From Schizochytrium sp. CCTCC M209059 (taxonomy: Eukaryota; Sar; Bigyra; Thraustochytrida; Thraustochytriidae), in assembly GCA_000818945.1 (NCBI GenBank), contig KN805370.1, positions 1,114,498 through 1,178,497 on the forward strand: 64,000 bases of DNA, read 5' to 3'. The notes under the pieces were generated by a model that saw only the letters and a list, made by a program, of their open reading frames with translations, searched no databases and had not been told where the DNA came from. The stretch's first letter is position 1, and the number at the start of each line of letters is the position of its first letter. A program made the translations under genes and the position numbers. Positions 49,901-57,480 of this stretch are shown here, in pieces.

Positions 49901-50628
49901 CAGCGCACAGGATTCTCACCCTGTTGGAATGCTTCTTCCTCGTCATGGCAAGAAGCTCCTGCTGACGCTCCTGTTCCTTCCCTTCCTACATCGTCTGCTG
50001 CATCGCTTTCTGTCTCGACGCTGTCTAAGTCAAGTTTTTGCGCCGATTCAGCGTGGCTGCCCGGTCCAGGAACCCTGTACATCTGCCCAAGGTCTGCGCC
50101 AGTGTCCTTCTTTGGCGCATCACCTTCATCGGTCCAGGCGTAGAGCTCTTGCGCAAGGCTGCGCGCCTCGACCACATCAGACTTTTTGATGGACGGATTG
50201 CCTAACTTGAGCTCAATGTCGAGCTTTTTGAGCCCTGCTTCGCCATTAAACCCTTCGAAAAGATCGCTTGCGATGGCTTCGAGCCGCTCGCCGACAGCCT
50301 GTTCTTCGTCCGCAGCAAAGCTCGCGCACAGCTCCATAAATTTGGTAAACTTCTTGCGCATTGCGGGTTGCGGTTTCTTGCCTCGCTGGAGAGAGTCCCA
50401 GGTGAACGTGGCGTGGGCATTATTGCCTCCAGGCGCGCCCGCGCCGCCGCTCTGAAGTCGTTTGACGGCCTCTTGAAGCTTCGCTCGCCGCTGCAGAATG
50501 AGCTCCGATTGCGAGAGCCTCGCGCCGCCATGGCTGCCGTCACCGTTTTCTCGCGCCAGCGCTGAGGCCCTCGACCGCAGGAAGCATGTCAGCCGAGGCG
50601 CTCGTTGGTCGTCAAGGCTTACGTCCAT
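43963..50628 (-). CDS. ASCC3: ASCC3-like double-cassette Ski2-type helicase
   Basis: A 2221-residue RNA/DNA helicase in one uninterrupted frame. Family members with this layout are ASCC3 (ribosome quality control, alkylation-damage repair) and Brr2 (splicing). The N-terminal cassette (about 450-1260) has APTGAGKTN near 481, DEVH near 591 and QCFGRAGRPQYD, then a Sec63 module (about 960-1260). The C-terminal cassette (about 1365-2200) has GAPTGSGKT near 1393, DEIH near 1497, FGIGLHHAGL and QMMGRAGRPQFD, then a second Sec63 module. The strands around both Walker A motifs (AYHTNHNLLVCAP, LYHTDENVLLGAP) match ASCC3 better than Brr2. The N-terminal 440 residues are Ser/Ala-rich with helical segments. 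The length fits ASCC3 (about 2200). The strong ATG at 50628 opens with MDVSLDD. In other eukaryotes ASCC3 works with ASCC1/2 and TRIP4; none is in this window. Confidence 0.92.
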   Translation of the reverse strand: MDVSLDDQRAPRLTCFLRSRASALARENGDGSHGGARLSQSELILQRRAKLQEAVKRLQSGGAGAPGGNNAHATFTWDSLQRGKKPQPAMRKKFTKFMELCASFAADEEQAVGERLEAIASDLFEGFNGEAGLKKLDIELKLGNPSIKKSDVVEARSLAQELYAWTDEGDAPKKDTGADLGQMYRVPGPGSHAESAQKLDLDSVETESDAADDVGREGTGASAGASCHDEEEAFQQGENPVRWLEEQCMLHVSKLDQGNAMNGADLAASIRALLSSDASSDELQGQLFDLLGMSEGTFELIASLLAKRSALAIGDSKSPSLQTATAPASRASYFQDTGASASGFVMPAFAPSSRGSATGGRNNITVRMDASDPAERNARKLALPVLQSGSRPAGTREEHMTMDRITGPGADAEGDEGKGRYVQVEVPAPKKKFRPDDDARVPISAFGSLAQVAFEGIPSLNRLQSAVFTMAYHTNHNLLVCAPTGAGKTNVAMTAVVREIEQHAEDIHAVKIIYVAPMKALAQEVVDKFGQRLKPLGIKVRELTGDMQLTRTEIEKTQVIVTTPEKWDVITRKSGDGTLVEAVGLLIIDEVHLIGEDRGPVIESLVARTLRLVEQKQRMVRIVGLSATLPNYRDAAEFLRVDPLNGLFFFDNAYRPVPLDQTFIGVIEKNVQKKLAMYNDIAFEKAVDSIRRGHQVMIFVHSRKDTGKTARALLEAAQKKAVGIFETAERVINKKSRDFFAKDVAKSKSGEVRELFQSGIGVHHAGMLRADRSLTEKMFAKQAISVLCCTATLAWGVNLPVHTVIIKGTQIYVAEKGGLVELNMQDVFQCFGRAGRPQYDTRGEAVLITEKDQLNRYLSMLNHALPLESQLDKHLPDALNAEIVSGTVTNLEEAAEWLSYTFLHIRMMRNPVRYGITHKELQEDPTLLRRRAELIVSAARELDRARMSRFALGPRTAVAMGRSALPDLQAPFGVTDLGRVASHYYIGHGTIEEFNTKLRPGLTDAQVLDLLCHASEFDNLKVREEEISELGKLRKSACAVDVLSPADSPRGKACILLQTYITRSFVRNFTLSSDMSYISQNMGRIARAVFEIVLKKRWSGMSEKMLAICTALDKRCWWPPYAHPLRQFVPQFFAAEMVKKLEDRGDSCSLENLVEMDGGEINSMLRHQHLGQKVLRVCRHVPYLQVEAHLQPLTRTILRVSLDIFPDFDWNDRVHGAAQSFWFWVDDQNSEWIYHAERFTLRKADWKAARRLDSDKHLSGADGDQDDEDGSGATESKMHPALAALALQNSSSTRREFTIPIFEPLPPQYYLRIFSDTWFGSEAVVPLTLDKLVLPAKVKQHTDLLALAPLPRSALHDDAFERMYARKFSHFNPIQTQIFHVLYHTDENVLLGAPTGSGKTISSELALLRVFKQYPKQKVVYIAPLKALVAERSKEWQETLGKQLNKRVVEFTGDVTPDPGVLRRADVLITTPEKWDGASRMWQDRSYVKQVRLVIIDEIHLLGEERGAVLEVIVTRMRYIAETTGHPVRIVGLSTALANAHDLASWLGIRNEVGLYNFRPAVRPVPLEAHIHGFPGKHYCPRMATMTKPAYQAILTHSPTKPVLIFVASRRQTRITSMDLISLCASSDNPRRFLHMDAQDMDAIIQSGIDDETLRHTLAFGIGLHHAGLSARNREIVEELFVNGKIQILVCTSTLAWGVNFPAHLVVIKGTEYYDAKTKRYQPFPVTDVLQMMGRAGRPQFDQEGVAMIFVEESLKDFYKKFLYEPFPVESHLPEFLHNHLNAEIAAGSITNEREALDYLSWTYFFRRLPANPSYYGLDSADTDAVALFLIRLVRQILADLGRAGCLRLEERKGLAMGGKRGTWNTETSVTNKTDKEILDKNLSNVNIAPTRGGKTAAFYYLDYRTVALFSSFVRERRNKSAENNPAGPISSVSKLVRKVFETIVSAHEFAEVPVRHNEDLLNRDFSEALPWDPFGVWSAEDPHCKAFLLLQAHCKGVPMPIKDYVGDLRSVFDQSARVVAALIEIAADHGDFEVVRAAMRVSQSCTQARWFSDSALSHLPGVKRSLADELAAKLEGESDSVIDDLLRVAARDLRSLRIPKTAKAALRSIPLFAVSGTIEDSGSMLHLELEVVNKDEAKADLPRAASLVKIQKHSWWVLVCDAKDRVVHSKHLIGFPQRPVSMRFVCRSDAPPFTVRILSGAMGGLDQEFAVPTASSPPEK

Positions 50629-50919
50629 GGTCGCTTATGCGCGTCGTCCGCTTTTCTCCTCGCAAGCAATCCTGGTCTGCTGAGCAGAGCTAGCTGGCTT
50701 GGCTTGCCAGTGGTGTCACCTGTTGCAAATAAAACAAGTGAGAGAAAAGGGTCACGGAACGAGGACCGAACGGGCCACGCTACGCCAAGGCTGAGGCGTG
50801 CTCCCGGGTCAACGATTTTAATGAGCGTACCAGAACTTGGAGCTCATAGGGCGTAAAGCACCGATCAAGAACGTGCAAGAATATCTTCGATGTGAAGCTT
50901 GATGATGTAAAGAAAGATT

Positions 50920-53055
50920 TTACAAATCGAGATTTTCATCACGGTAGTAGGGCTCAAGCGAAACATCGTCGATTGCGAGCCAGAGCCGCTGCAGAATAAG
51001 CCCCGAGAGAATAGCTGCCAAACTTGCCGGCATATCCTTGTAAACTCTCTTGACTGCAGCTCGCGCAATAAAGACCGCAGCGACGGGAGCAGGTGTAATG
51101 GCAAGCGAGCTCAGAATGAGGGGAATGGCAACGCCTGCAACGGTGGTGATATTCAGCGTGTTGTTCTCTTGCTTCATCTTGATGCGAACGATGTCCCGGA
51201 ACTCCTGCTCAAAGAGGCCAGCTTGGGAACCCCATTGCGCGTTCCATGAGACACCTGGGCTCTCGATGTGGCGGTCAGTTTCGTTCTCTGCTTCTTCCGA
51301 AGATGCATTCGCTTTTTCTTGCGCAAAAGATGTCGCGTCGGTACCGTGAAAGGCTACAGGGAGTGCGGCACGCTTGTAGGCACTAAGAACGGCAATTGCA
51401 ATGTGCGCTTCGTCAACGAATCCGTGTTTGCGAAGGCGAGTTGCTTTGGCAGACAACTCGGACGAGCTGGCAACAATCTCGACAGCGAGTTTGCGGAACT
51501 CGTCTCGTGACAAGTCCTGTGCAGATCTAGATGCCTCATCTTCCGCATCTTCCGCACTCTTGCTGCAATTTGTGATGTCCCCAGGACGCTCAGAAGAAAC
51601 TTCGCCGTTGCGAGCGCCAATTTCTTCCTCCTCCTCTATGTGATCGCTTTGGCAAGATTCGCTACTGGTCGCTGGCATGTGAAACATGCCACCTGGAAAA
51701 ATGGTGTCAGATCGAGCAGCGAATACTTGCTGCGCAAAGAGGTTCTCCAGGCTCGCTGGTCCCGCGGAGAGGGTCTGCTCTTGACTCCACTCTGCAGAGA
51801 CTGTCTTTGACACTTTGGCATCTTTGAGTTCGCGCAAAAGTTCTTGATCCATTTGTTCCCTTTGCAACAAACGCAGCGGGGATGCACGGCGCGTGGACAT
51901 GATTCCAAAGAGAACGCGGTGCAAGAGCTGGTACCAGTCGAGACTTCGAGAGAGAGGATTTACTTTCTCGCGAAACGTGTGTCTCGCGCGAGCCACGATA
52001 CCATTGCGCTTGTGAGCGAGGATCGTGTACGCTTCCCAGTGCGGATCACCAAATTGCGAGCAGCGGACAATATTGATGTCGAGCGAAAGCGCCCAGGCTG
52101 CGCGTCGACCAGGATGCATGGACACGAGCAAGAGAAAGGGACGGATAAGCCCGAGTTTCAGTGCCTTGGTCTTGTAGTTGCTCGCGCGCTCCATGTTACG
52201 GACGCCCATTGCGTTGTCAAAGGTTGCAGCGCAGGCGCCTTGAAGCGTCGGCCAGCCGTCGGCCTGCGCTTGAGCAACAACCTTGGCAAACTTGATTTTG
52301 TCATCGATGGCTAATTTGTTGAAACGCCGCTCAAGCCAGTCGAGCGAGTAACGCTCCGGCGGAAGACTCTCGTCGACGATTTCTCCTTTTCCGTCCATCG
52401 TCATGAGCGAGTCAGAAGACTCAGTCATTTGTGTAAGCTGATAGCTGAAGATGAGCGGGAACAAAACCGCACGAGTTTCGAAGCGCAGAACCAAATCAAT
52501 CGTGCATGTTTCTTCTTCATCCGCAAGTTCCTCATCCATTTGGTCATCATCGCCGTCCTTTTCGAGGTCGTCTTTCTCAGAAATGGAATCACCATCACGC
52601 ACAAGTTTGGGAGGCACATCGATGACCACAGAAGCTCGGGCGCGGGTTGAGCGAAGAAGAAGATTTACGTCAACAGAGCCATCGGAGGTCTTGGCGTTGA
52701 CGCTAAGTTGGCGAATTGCGTTGCCCGTAAGCTTGCCCATGACGCGATGATTTGCGAGCGGGCCCTGCGCACCTTCTGGGATCCAGACGTCGAGTTTCCA
52801 TTTTCCAGGACTAATCTCGCAGACAACTTGCCTGGGCATTCCGAGTCGAGCTGACAGCTCTGGCGAAGCAAATGTGCAGGAGCTCAAGTTCGAGGTTGCG
52901 CTTGAAGGATACGGAAGCAAGCTCGTCGTCTGCACAGGACTGTCGTGCGGGTTTGTGCGCTGCTCCTGTACGGGCACCGGCGTGTTGCTCGCTGCATTCG
53001 CTCCGTTCTCGTTGCTGACCGTCGTCATCGGCACTTTGCCCTCGCTCGTACTCAT
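50920..53055 (-). CDS. Large membrane-associated protein of unknown family
   Basis: A 711-residue protein from the ATG at 53055. The first 70 residues are low-complexity. Residues about 80-220 include beta-rich segments (CEISPGKWKLDVWIPEG, VDVNLLLRSTRARASVVIDV) and an acidic loop (EKDDLEKDGDDDQMDEELAD). A helical block at about 250-380 has no known motif. From about 480 the sequence is acidic/Ser-rich. The C-terminus (about 630-700) has two hydrophobic stretches (TTVAGVAIPLILSSLAITP and PAPVAAVFIARAAVKRV) and a third weaker one (SLAAILSGLILQRLWLAI), so it may be tail-anchored or polytopic. I cannot name a family. ASCC3 lies downstream on the same strand, 291 bp away. The frame stays open further back but without an ATG until this one. 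Confidence 0.6.
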   Translation of the reverse strand: MSTSEGKVPMTTVSNENGANAASNTPVPVQEQRTNPHDSPVQTTSLLPYPSSATSNLSSCTFASPELSARLGMPRQVVCEISPGKWKLDVWIPEGAQGPLANHRVMGKLTGNAIRQLSVNAKTSDGSVDVNLLLRSTRARASVVIDVPPKLVRDGDSISEKDDLEKDGDDDQMDEELADEEETCTIDLVLRFETRAVLFPLIFSYQLTQMTESSDSLMTMDGKGEIVDESLPPERYSLDWLERRFNKLAIDDKIKFAKVVAQAQADGWPTLQGACAATFDNAMGVRNMERASNYKTKALKLGLIRPFLLLVSMHPGRRAAWALSLDINIVRCSQFGDPHWEAYTILAHKRNGIVARARHTFREKVNPLSRSLDWYQLLHRVLFGIMSTRRASPLRLLQREQMDQELLRELKDAKVSKTVSAEWSQEQTLSAGPASLENLFAQQVFAARSDTIFPGGMFHMPATSSESCQSDHIEEEEEIGARNGEVSSERPGDITNCSKSAEDAEDEASRSAQDLSRDEFRKLAVEIVASSSELSAKATRLRKHGFVDEAHIAIAVLSAYKRAALPVAFHGTDATSFAQEKANASSEEAENETDRHIESPGVSWNAQWGSQAGLFEQEFRDIVRIKMKQENNTLNITTVAGVAIPLILSSLAITPAPVAAVFIARAAVKRVYKDMPASLAAILSGLILQRLWLAIDDVSLEPYYRDENLDL

Positions 53056-53673
53056 AGCCAGCGCCTGCTGCAGGTCTACTTGCCTGCCTGCGGTCACGCC
53101 CGGCCTCGCTCGCTCGCGCGAGTTCGTTCTTCAACCCGCCGAATTTGGGACAGCGCGTATTGAGAGAAAAGAGGGAAGCGAGACCTCTTTTATTGTGGAT
53201 AGGAGTCAAATCCTCTCAACGGATCGTTTTGTTTTTTTCCCTTTTATTCTCGCAATAAGGATTTCCGCTCTCCAAGGCCGCGCCGCTCCTGGGCCCCGTC
53301 CGCGCCGGCTTCGATCGATCATAAAGACGAGAAACGATAAGCGCCTTCTGTTTCTCTTTTCACATCGCAAAAATCTTGGCGCGGACCTGCAGCAAGTAGG
53401 CCGATAAGTAAGTATGTAAATAAGCGGGTAAAGCGAGCAAGGTGAAAAAGACTCTCGGCTTAACGCAGCACGCAGCAAAACCGCAGAGATTGGTGAGTTC
53501 ATCGGAGATCTGCTCGCGCGCGGTGGATCGAGTCTTCGGGACGCGGCTCGAGACATACGCCCGAAGAGTAGTCTGTCCACAATCGAGGCAAGGCAGAGTC
53601 TGACGTAGGCAATCGTGTTTGAATTTGTAAAAGAAGAAACGAGCGCACAGGGCAAAGCGCTGTTCCTTGCACC
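53056..53673. promoter_or_regulatory. Divergent promoter region
   Basis: The spacer of about 620 bp between the orphan membrane protein (-) and the spliced small protein gene (+). A TTATTGTGG stretch occurs near 53190-53198. No clear TATA box or operator is seen. Confidence 0.45.
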
Positions 53674-54570
53674 ATGTACACGTCCAAGTACACGGTGAAC
53701 CCCAAGGCGGATCTGGGTCACTTGTCCATCAATGTGTCTCGAGACAAGCAAAAGAATGTCTATGTCAGCATGCGCGATAAGAACAGCCGCTACGAAGGCA
53801 AGCAGATTTCCTTGCCGCACAAGAACGAGCTTTTTAGCAGCTTTCCTTTTTACAAGGACGGCAAGGGTGATCCCTACCAGGGACGCAACAGTGAGTGTTT
53901 CCTCTATTGACGCGCCAAACGTATCGTGATGCTCATGAAAGTAAAAGCTAGGTGCTAACGCGAGCTTTGCGAACTATTACAGGTTATCTTAAGGCTGCCC
54001 GGAAGCATGGATTTGGCTCGAGCGATCCTCCGAAGCGAGATGAGTTTTCCAACACCATCGCCATTGAGCAGTACCGCGAGGCGATTCGTTCGGTAAACAA
54101 TTCGCAGGCCAAGGCTGCAAAGGCTATTTTGGAAAAGAAGGCGCTCGAAGGCGGTGGAGATGAGGTGCTGCCTACTCCTGAGGCAAAGGAGGAGATCGAA
54201 GAGTTTTTCGAGTACGATCAGGCTTACTCGGTCAAGCCAGACGAGATTGGCAAGGTGCGCACATGGAAACCAATGGTACGTCAACTTTTTACAAGGAGCC
54301 TTGCGCCTTCGAACCTACTCTTTGAAGCAAAAGTCCCACCGCAACGATATACAAATAAGAAATTTTACAGGGAGAGAGAGAGAGAGAGAGTTTATGATGA
54401 CTAACAAGCTGCTGCACATTACACAGAAGTATGGGTCAATGCGCACGACAAACACCAACTATGGCATGGACTGCCATCAGCCGAACACGAAGAACACAAG
54501 TCGACGAACAACCTCCACGGCGCTCTTTTTCAACAACAATCATCTCACCGTTGGTGACCACGAGCACTAG
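53674..54570 (+). CDS. Spliced conserved small protein, possibly flagellar
   Basis: Three exons code 217 residues: 53674-53890, 53983-54275 and 54427-54570. Donors are GTGAGT and GTACGT, acceptors TTACAG and ACACAG. Phases are 1 and 0, and the joins keep the frame to the stop TAG at 54568-54570. The protein begins MYTSKYTVNPKADLGHLSIN. The middle is helical and charged (REAIRSVNNSQAKAAKAILEKKAL). The end has an acidic patch (EEFFEYDQAYSVK), then WKPMKYGSMRTTNTNYG. Tyr- and Gly-containing segments with short basic/aromatic motifs, plus a TTNTNYG-type box, recall microtubule inner proteins of axonemal doublets, but I cannot name a family. CFAP119-like lies just downstream. The coding call rests on matching splice sites and reading frame; the flagellar idea is a guess. 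Confidence 0.65.
53891..53982 (+). other. Intron 1 of spliced small gene
   Basis: A 92-bp intron with a GTGAGT donor and TTACAG acceptor, phase 1. The frame is lost if it is read through, since a TGA occurs at its 3' side in the exon 1 frame. Confidence 0.75.
54276..54426 (+). other. Intron 2 of spliced small gene with GA repeat
   Basis: A 151-bp intron with a GTACGT donor and ACACAG acceptor, phase 0. It contains a GA dinucleotide run (54370-54390). A nearer AG just before the repeat could be a competing acceptor; the downstream acceptor joins to the continuing YGSMRTTNTNYG sequence. Confidence 0.65.
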
Positions 54571-54820
54571 GCAGCTGTTCTACGAAGTAGAATGATGGAA
54601 GTCGCTGGGCCTGACGTGCCACCTAATATCTTTTTTTTCCATTGAATAATCGAAACTTTACACACCAACACCACGAGTACTGATGTGACTTGACTCGCAA
54701 CGGATCTATGGCAGTGCGTTGAGAAAAAGCGGTCGGGGATCGCCCAGTGACAGACATCTGCAGCGCGCGCGAATCGGTTCCTGTAAAGCGCTCTTGTGCG
54801 CGCGGTGTGTGCGCGCCACC

Positions 54821-55273
54821 ATGTTTGACGAGGCGCTGCTCAGCTCGCGAGACGTGACGTGGTGCAGACAGCACCTCGAGGAAGCTGCCTTGGCAAGCGC
54901 GACCGGACCTGCCGCGCAAAGAGACGCACAACCGGCAGACCCAAGTCAACTGCCCACCGAGCTGCTCTTTGGGGCTCTCTGCCTCGCACGACGTTGCGAA
55001 TGGTCATGGGAATGCACACGCGAAACATTTATCATTCTTCTGGAAGTCCTTGCGTTCGAGCGTGACGAGCCTCTATGTACAATGATGCAAAGTTTTGAAA
55101 AGTTCAAGCAGCTACTCGTTGTAAAAAGCTGTGAGCGTCCTCCATGGACGATTGGGCTCTTCACGCCAGAACAAGCCAATGATCTTACCCGCTTTATCTT
55201 AGAACACCACTACAAACACTTTGCGATGCACAAGCATTTGACAGCCACTCATCGACCAGTGCTGGACTTGTAA
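54821..55273 (+). CDS. CFAP119 (CCDC189)-like flagellar protein
   Basis: A 150-residue protein from the ATG at 54821, in a near-ideal context (GCCACCATGT). The family shows a helical domain needed for sperm/flagellar motility. The chain is all-helical: LFGALCLARRCEWSWECTRE then FIILLEVLAFERDEPL. The end is the typical FTPEQANDLTRFILEHHYKHFAMHKHL helix, where CFAP119 proteins keep FTPxQAxxLTDYVxxxYFRHYxLYKY. Mammalian members have a longer tail that is missing here. It is on the same strand as the spliced small gene and is followed within about 170 bp by the convergent chromodomain gene. A TTG-started extension upstream adds nothing recognisable. Confidence 0.72.
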   Translation: MFDEALLSSRDVTWCRQHLEEAALASATGPAAQRDAQPADPSQLPTELLFGALCLARRCEWSWECTRETFIILLEVLAFERDEPLCTMMQSFEKFKQLLVVKSCERPPWTIGLFTPEQANDLTRFILEHHYKHFAMHKHLTATHRPVLDL

Positions 55274-55444
55274 CGAGTGGCTTATTATCTTGCTTCTTCT
55301 TCGTTATCTCTTTCAAAAATCGAGATTTTGCAGCATACAATGCGAAGGATGGCGCGCGAATAGCTTACACCCTTGCAAACCAGGATTAATCGAAGATGAA
55401 GGAAAGTGCCACCGTGAAATAACAGTGAAAAAAAAATGCTTTCT

Positions 55445-56878
55445 TCAGGATTTTGACGTAGCTTGCCGAGAGACACGTGCCTCCTCGTAAATCGAGGAGG
55501 TAGTAGAAGATAAAAGGAGCAGAAGACCACAAGCCGAATGAATCAACCAAAATGTAAGAATGTCGTTTCCTGAGCTTGCGGAGGACCCTGAATATGCAGA
55601 GATTACTCGACGGATATCCTCCAAACGATGGAGTTTTGCCTTTATACATACATAGCAGACGCTCATCACAAGCTCTGACAAGATGAAAAGGTTCAGCTCT
55701 TGTGTACGAGAGTTGGGTGTTGGAATGGCCTTGAATACAAGTGCAAAGCTGAGACAAAAGTGTGCTGCAGATAGGGCCTTTAGTAAGGGGTTCCAGTGAT
55801 CATGTGAGCTCGGTACCACAGATAGACCCAACACAGAGTATGTGATGACAAGAAAGGCTATTGCAAGCACGCGCTCAAGCACGACCAACGCAATTGCTTT
55901 TCGTGTGGGTGTCCTCTCCATTACTATATGAATTGCGGCCGGAACAAATACTGCCATACTTCCGAATACCAGCTCCAAAGAATCAATTTCAGAAACATCT
56001 CGAAAGAGAAGATCGAAAGCGAAACAGGCGGTTGCGATCCACCGAAAGAGGTTGGCAGGCGACTTTTCGATAGAATAACCAATTCGAAAGAGACAAGCCG
56101 AGACAAAGAGACCTGTCAAAACCTCCTGCGCCGAAAAGATGCGTTTCTCATCGGTCAGAAAGGAGCAACAAGCAGAAGCAGCTGCAAGTCCGTCTGGATA
56201 CTCCACTGGTACTTGCAGACGTTTTGTATCCATTATGAGAGTGCAAAGCGCGTAGAAATTGAGCTCTTTCATCCCCTCAAAAGTCATGTGCTGGAAAAGT
56301 CGTAGCCTCCCTATAACACCGTTGTATGTTCTCCCGTTTGCAGCCTCTTCCTTTAGCATTGCAAGAAAGACTCTAAGGATGACAATTGCAAGGAAACACA
56401 GGAACAGTAGGCCGAGCAGTATATTGTCTCCTGACGTCAAGTTGTTCGACATGGACTGCCCCGCTTGGATCTCTTGCGAGGTTTGTCCTGCCGAAGACTC
56501 TGAGGCATGGTCAGTTTCTTTAAATGGAAGCTGTCCAGAAGAAGGGGAGGGGGGTGACGAGGGCGGTAAGGACGATGATTCCTTCTTGGAGCGAGGCTGC
56601 GGGGTTTTGGAACGAGTCCGCCGCTTTCGGCCAAGTTTGGATCGTGGCGCAGAAGCCTCTTTGAGGGCAGCGTCGTAACTCTCGACTTGCGTCTTGAATC
56701 CATCGGAAATGAGGTCTTTGCGCGTCTCCCACGTGTTGTGCTCGTCGCCGTATTCTTCCCACTTGACGAGGTACTCTTGTACGGTCGCGCCTTTCCGCTT
56801 GACCTTGCGTCGGCTCAAAATTTTCTCAATTTGAATATCCTCGCTGTCGTCGTCGTCGCTCGATGACTCATGCCTCAT
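55445..56878 (-). CDS. Chromodomain polytopic membrane protein A
   Basis: A 477-residue protein from the ATG at 56878. Residues 12-65 form a chromodomain (IQIEKILSRRKV, then QEYLVKWEEYGDEHNTWE). Chromodomains bind methyl-Lys on histone tails through three aromatic residues. Here the Trp (about 40) and following Tyr (about 43) are kept, but the first cage position, Tyr in HP1, is Ile (about 15). Residues 75-150 are basic and Ser/Pro-rich. From about 160 to 470 there are about ten hydrophobic stretches (for example ILLGLLFLCFLAIVIL, WIATACFAFDLLF, VLAIAFLVITYSVLGL, LNLFILSELVMSVCYV). It would be a multi-span membrane protein with the chromodomain on one side. Protein B, its neighbour, has the same layout. 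I know of no family with this combination. It is a candidate inner nuclear membrane chromatin tether. Confidence 0.75.
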   Translation of the reverse strand: MRHESSSDDDDSEDIQIEKILSRRKVKRKGATVQEYLVKWEEYGDEHNTWETRKDLISDGFKTQVESYDAALKEASAPRSKLGRKRRTRSKTPQPRSKKESSSLPPSSPPSPSSGQLPFKETDHASESSAGQTSQEIQAGQSMSNNLTSGDNILLGLLFLCFLAIVILRVFLAMLKEEAANGRTYNGVIGRLRLFQHMTFEGMKELNFYALCTLIMDTKRLQVPVEYPDGLAAASACCSFLTDEKRIFSAQEVLTGLFVSACLFRIGYSIEKSPANLFRWIATACFAFDLLFRDVSEIDSLELVFGSMAVFVPAAIHIVMERTPTRKAIALVVLERVLAIAFLVITYSVLGLSVVPSSHDHWNPLLKALSAAHFCLSFALVFKAIPTPNSRTQELNLFILSELVMSVCYVCIKAKLHRLEDIRRVISAYSGSSASSGNDILTFWLIHSACGLLLLLSSTTSSIYEEARVSRQATSKS

Positions 56879-57480
56879 GGTTTGAGTCGATGTTTTCCTC
56901 AAAGCGAAGCGAAGCGAAGAAGCGAAGAAGCAAAGCAGAACGAGCGTGCGCCGCGAACAGAGACTCGCGCGAAACGGTCTGTCTTTTCTTTCACGAGCAA
57001 CGCGCAGTATCGTTGTGTGGCCAACGTTACGAAATCAGCTTTCGGATTCCCAGTTTCTTTAAATCTTCGTTTAACCTACTGTTTTTAGTTTTTCAAGACG
57101 CAGTGCAAGAAAGAGATCGACAGCGGAATGCTGTTCTCATGTGCTACACGCACTTGGAGCCTGCAGACCTCGCGCCATTTGGCGAATAAGATCATGATAT
57201 TAGACAAGAATTTTCTTTTCCGATAATGTTTTGACTCCTCCGAACGTTTTATTTTGGTGTTTAAAAAGAAAGCAATGCAAAAGGGGTACGTGTTGGCCTT
57301 GCGCTTGACGCATATTTTCTTATCGAGATGATCACCCAGTCTACCCAAGCCTAGGCCTAGGCCTCACGAAGGCATCATCATGCATGAGTTCGTCTTTCTG
57401 CCTGTTTGCCTGCCTGCCTGTCTGCCTGCCTACTTGCTTTGCTTTGCTTTTTTGCGCACTGTCACAGCTGAAGTAGCAAC
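56879..57480. other. Spacer between tandem chromodomain genes
   Basis: The promoter of gene A and 3' end of gene B, about 600 bp. It holds a GAAGC/GAAGAA repeat (56900-56935), a doubled CCTAGGCCTAGGCCT palindrome (57350-57365) and a GCCT repeat (57398-57440). No further gene is seen. Confidence 0.55.
57350..57365. repeat. Doubled CCTAGG/AGGCCT palindrome
   Basis: Overlapping palindromes CCTAGG and AGGCCT form a 15-bp symmetric element. The same core recurs at 4791-4802, 17988-17996 and 62548-62560, always outside genes. Confidence 0.6.

Noticed and set aside
43963..50628. Brr2 as identity of the large helicase
   Set aside because: The sequence around both Walker A motifs and the second cassette matches ASCC3 more closely than Brr2, and the length fits ASCC3.
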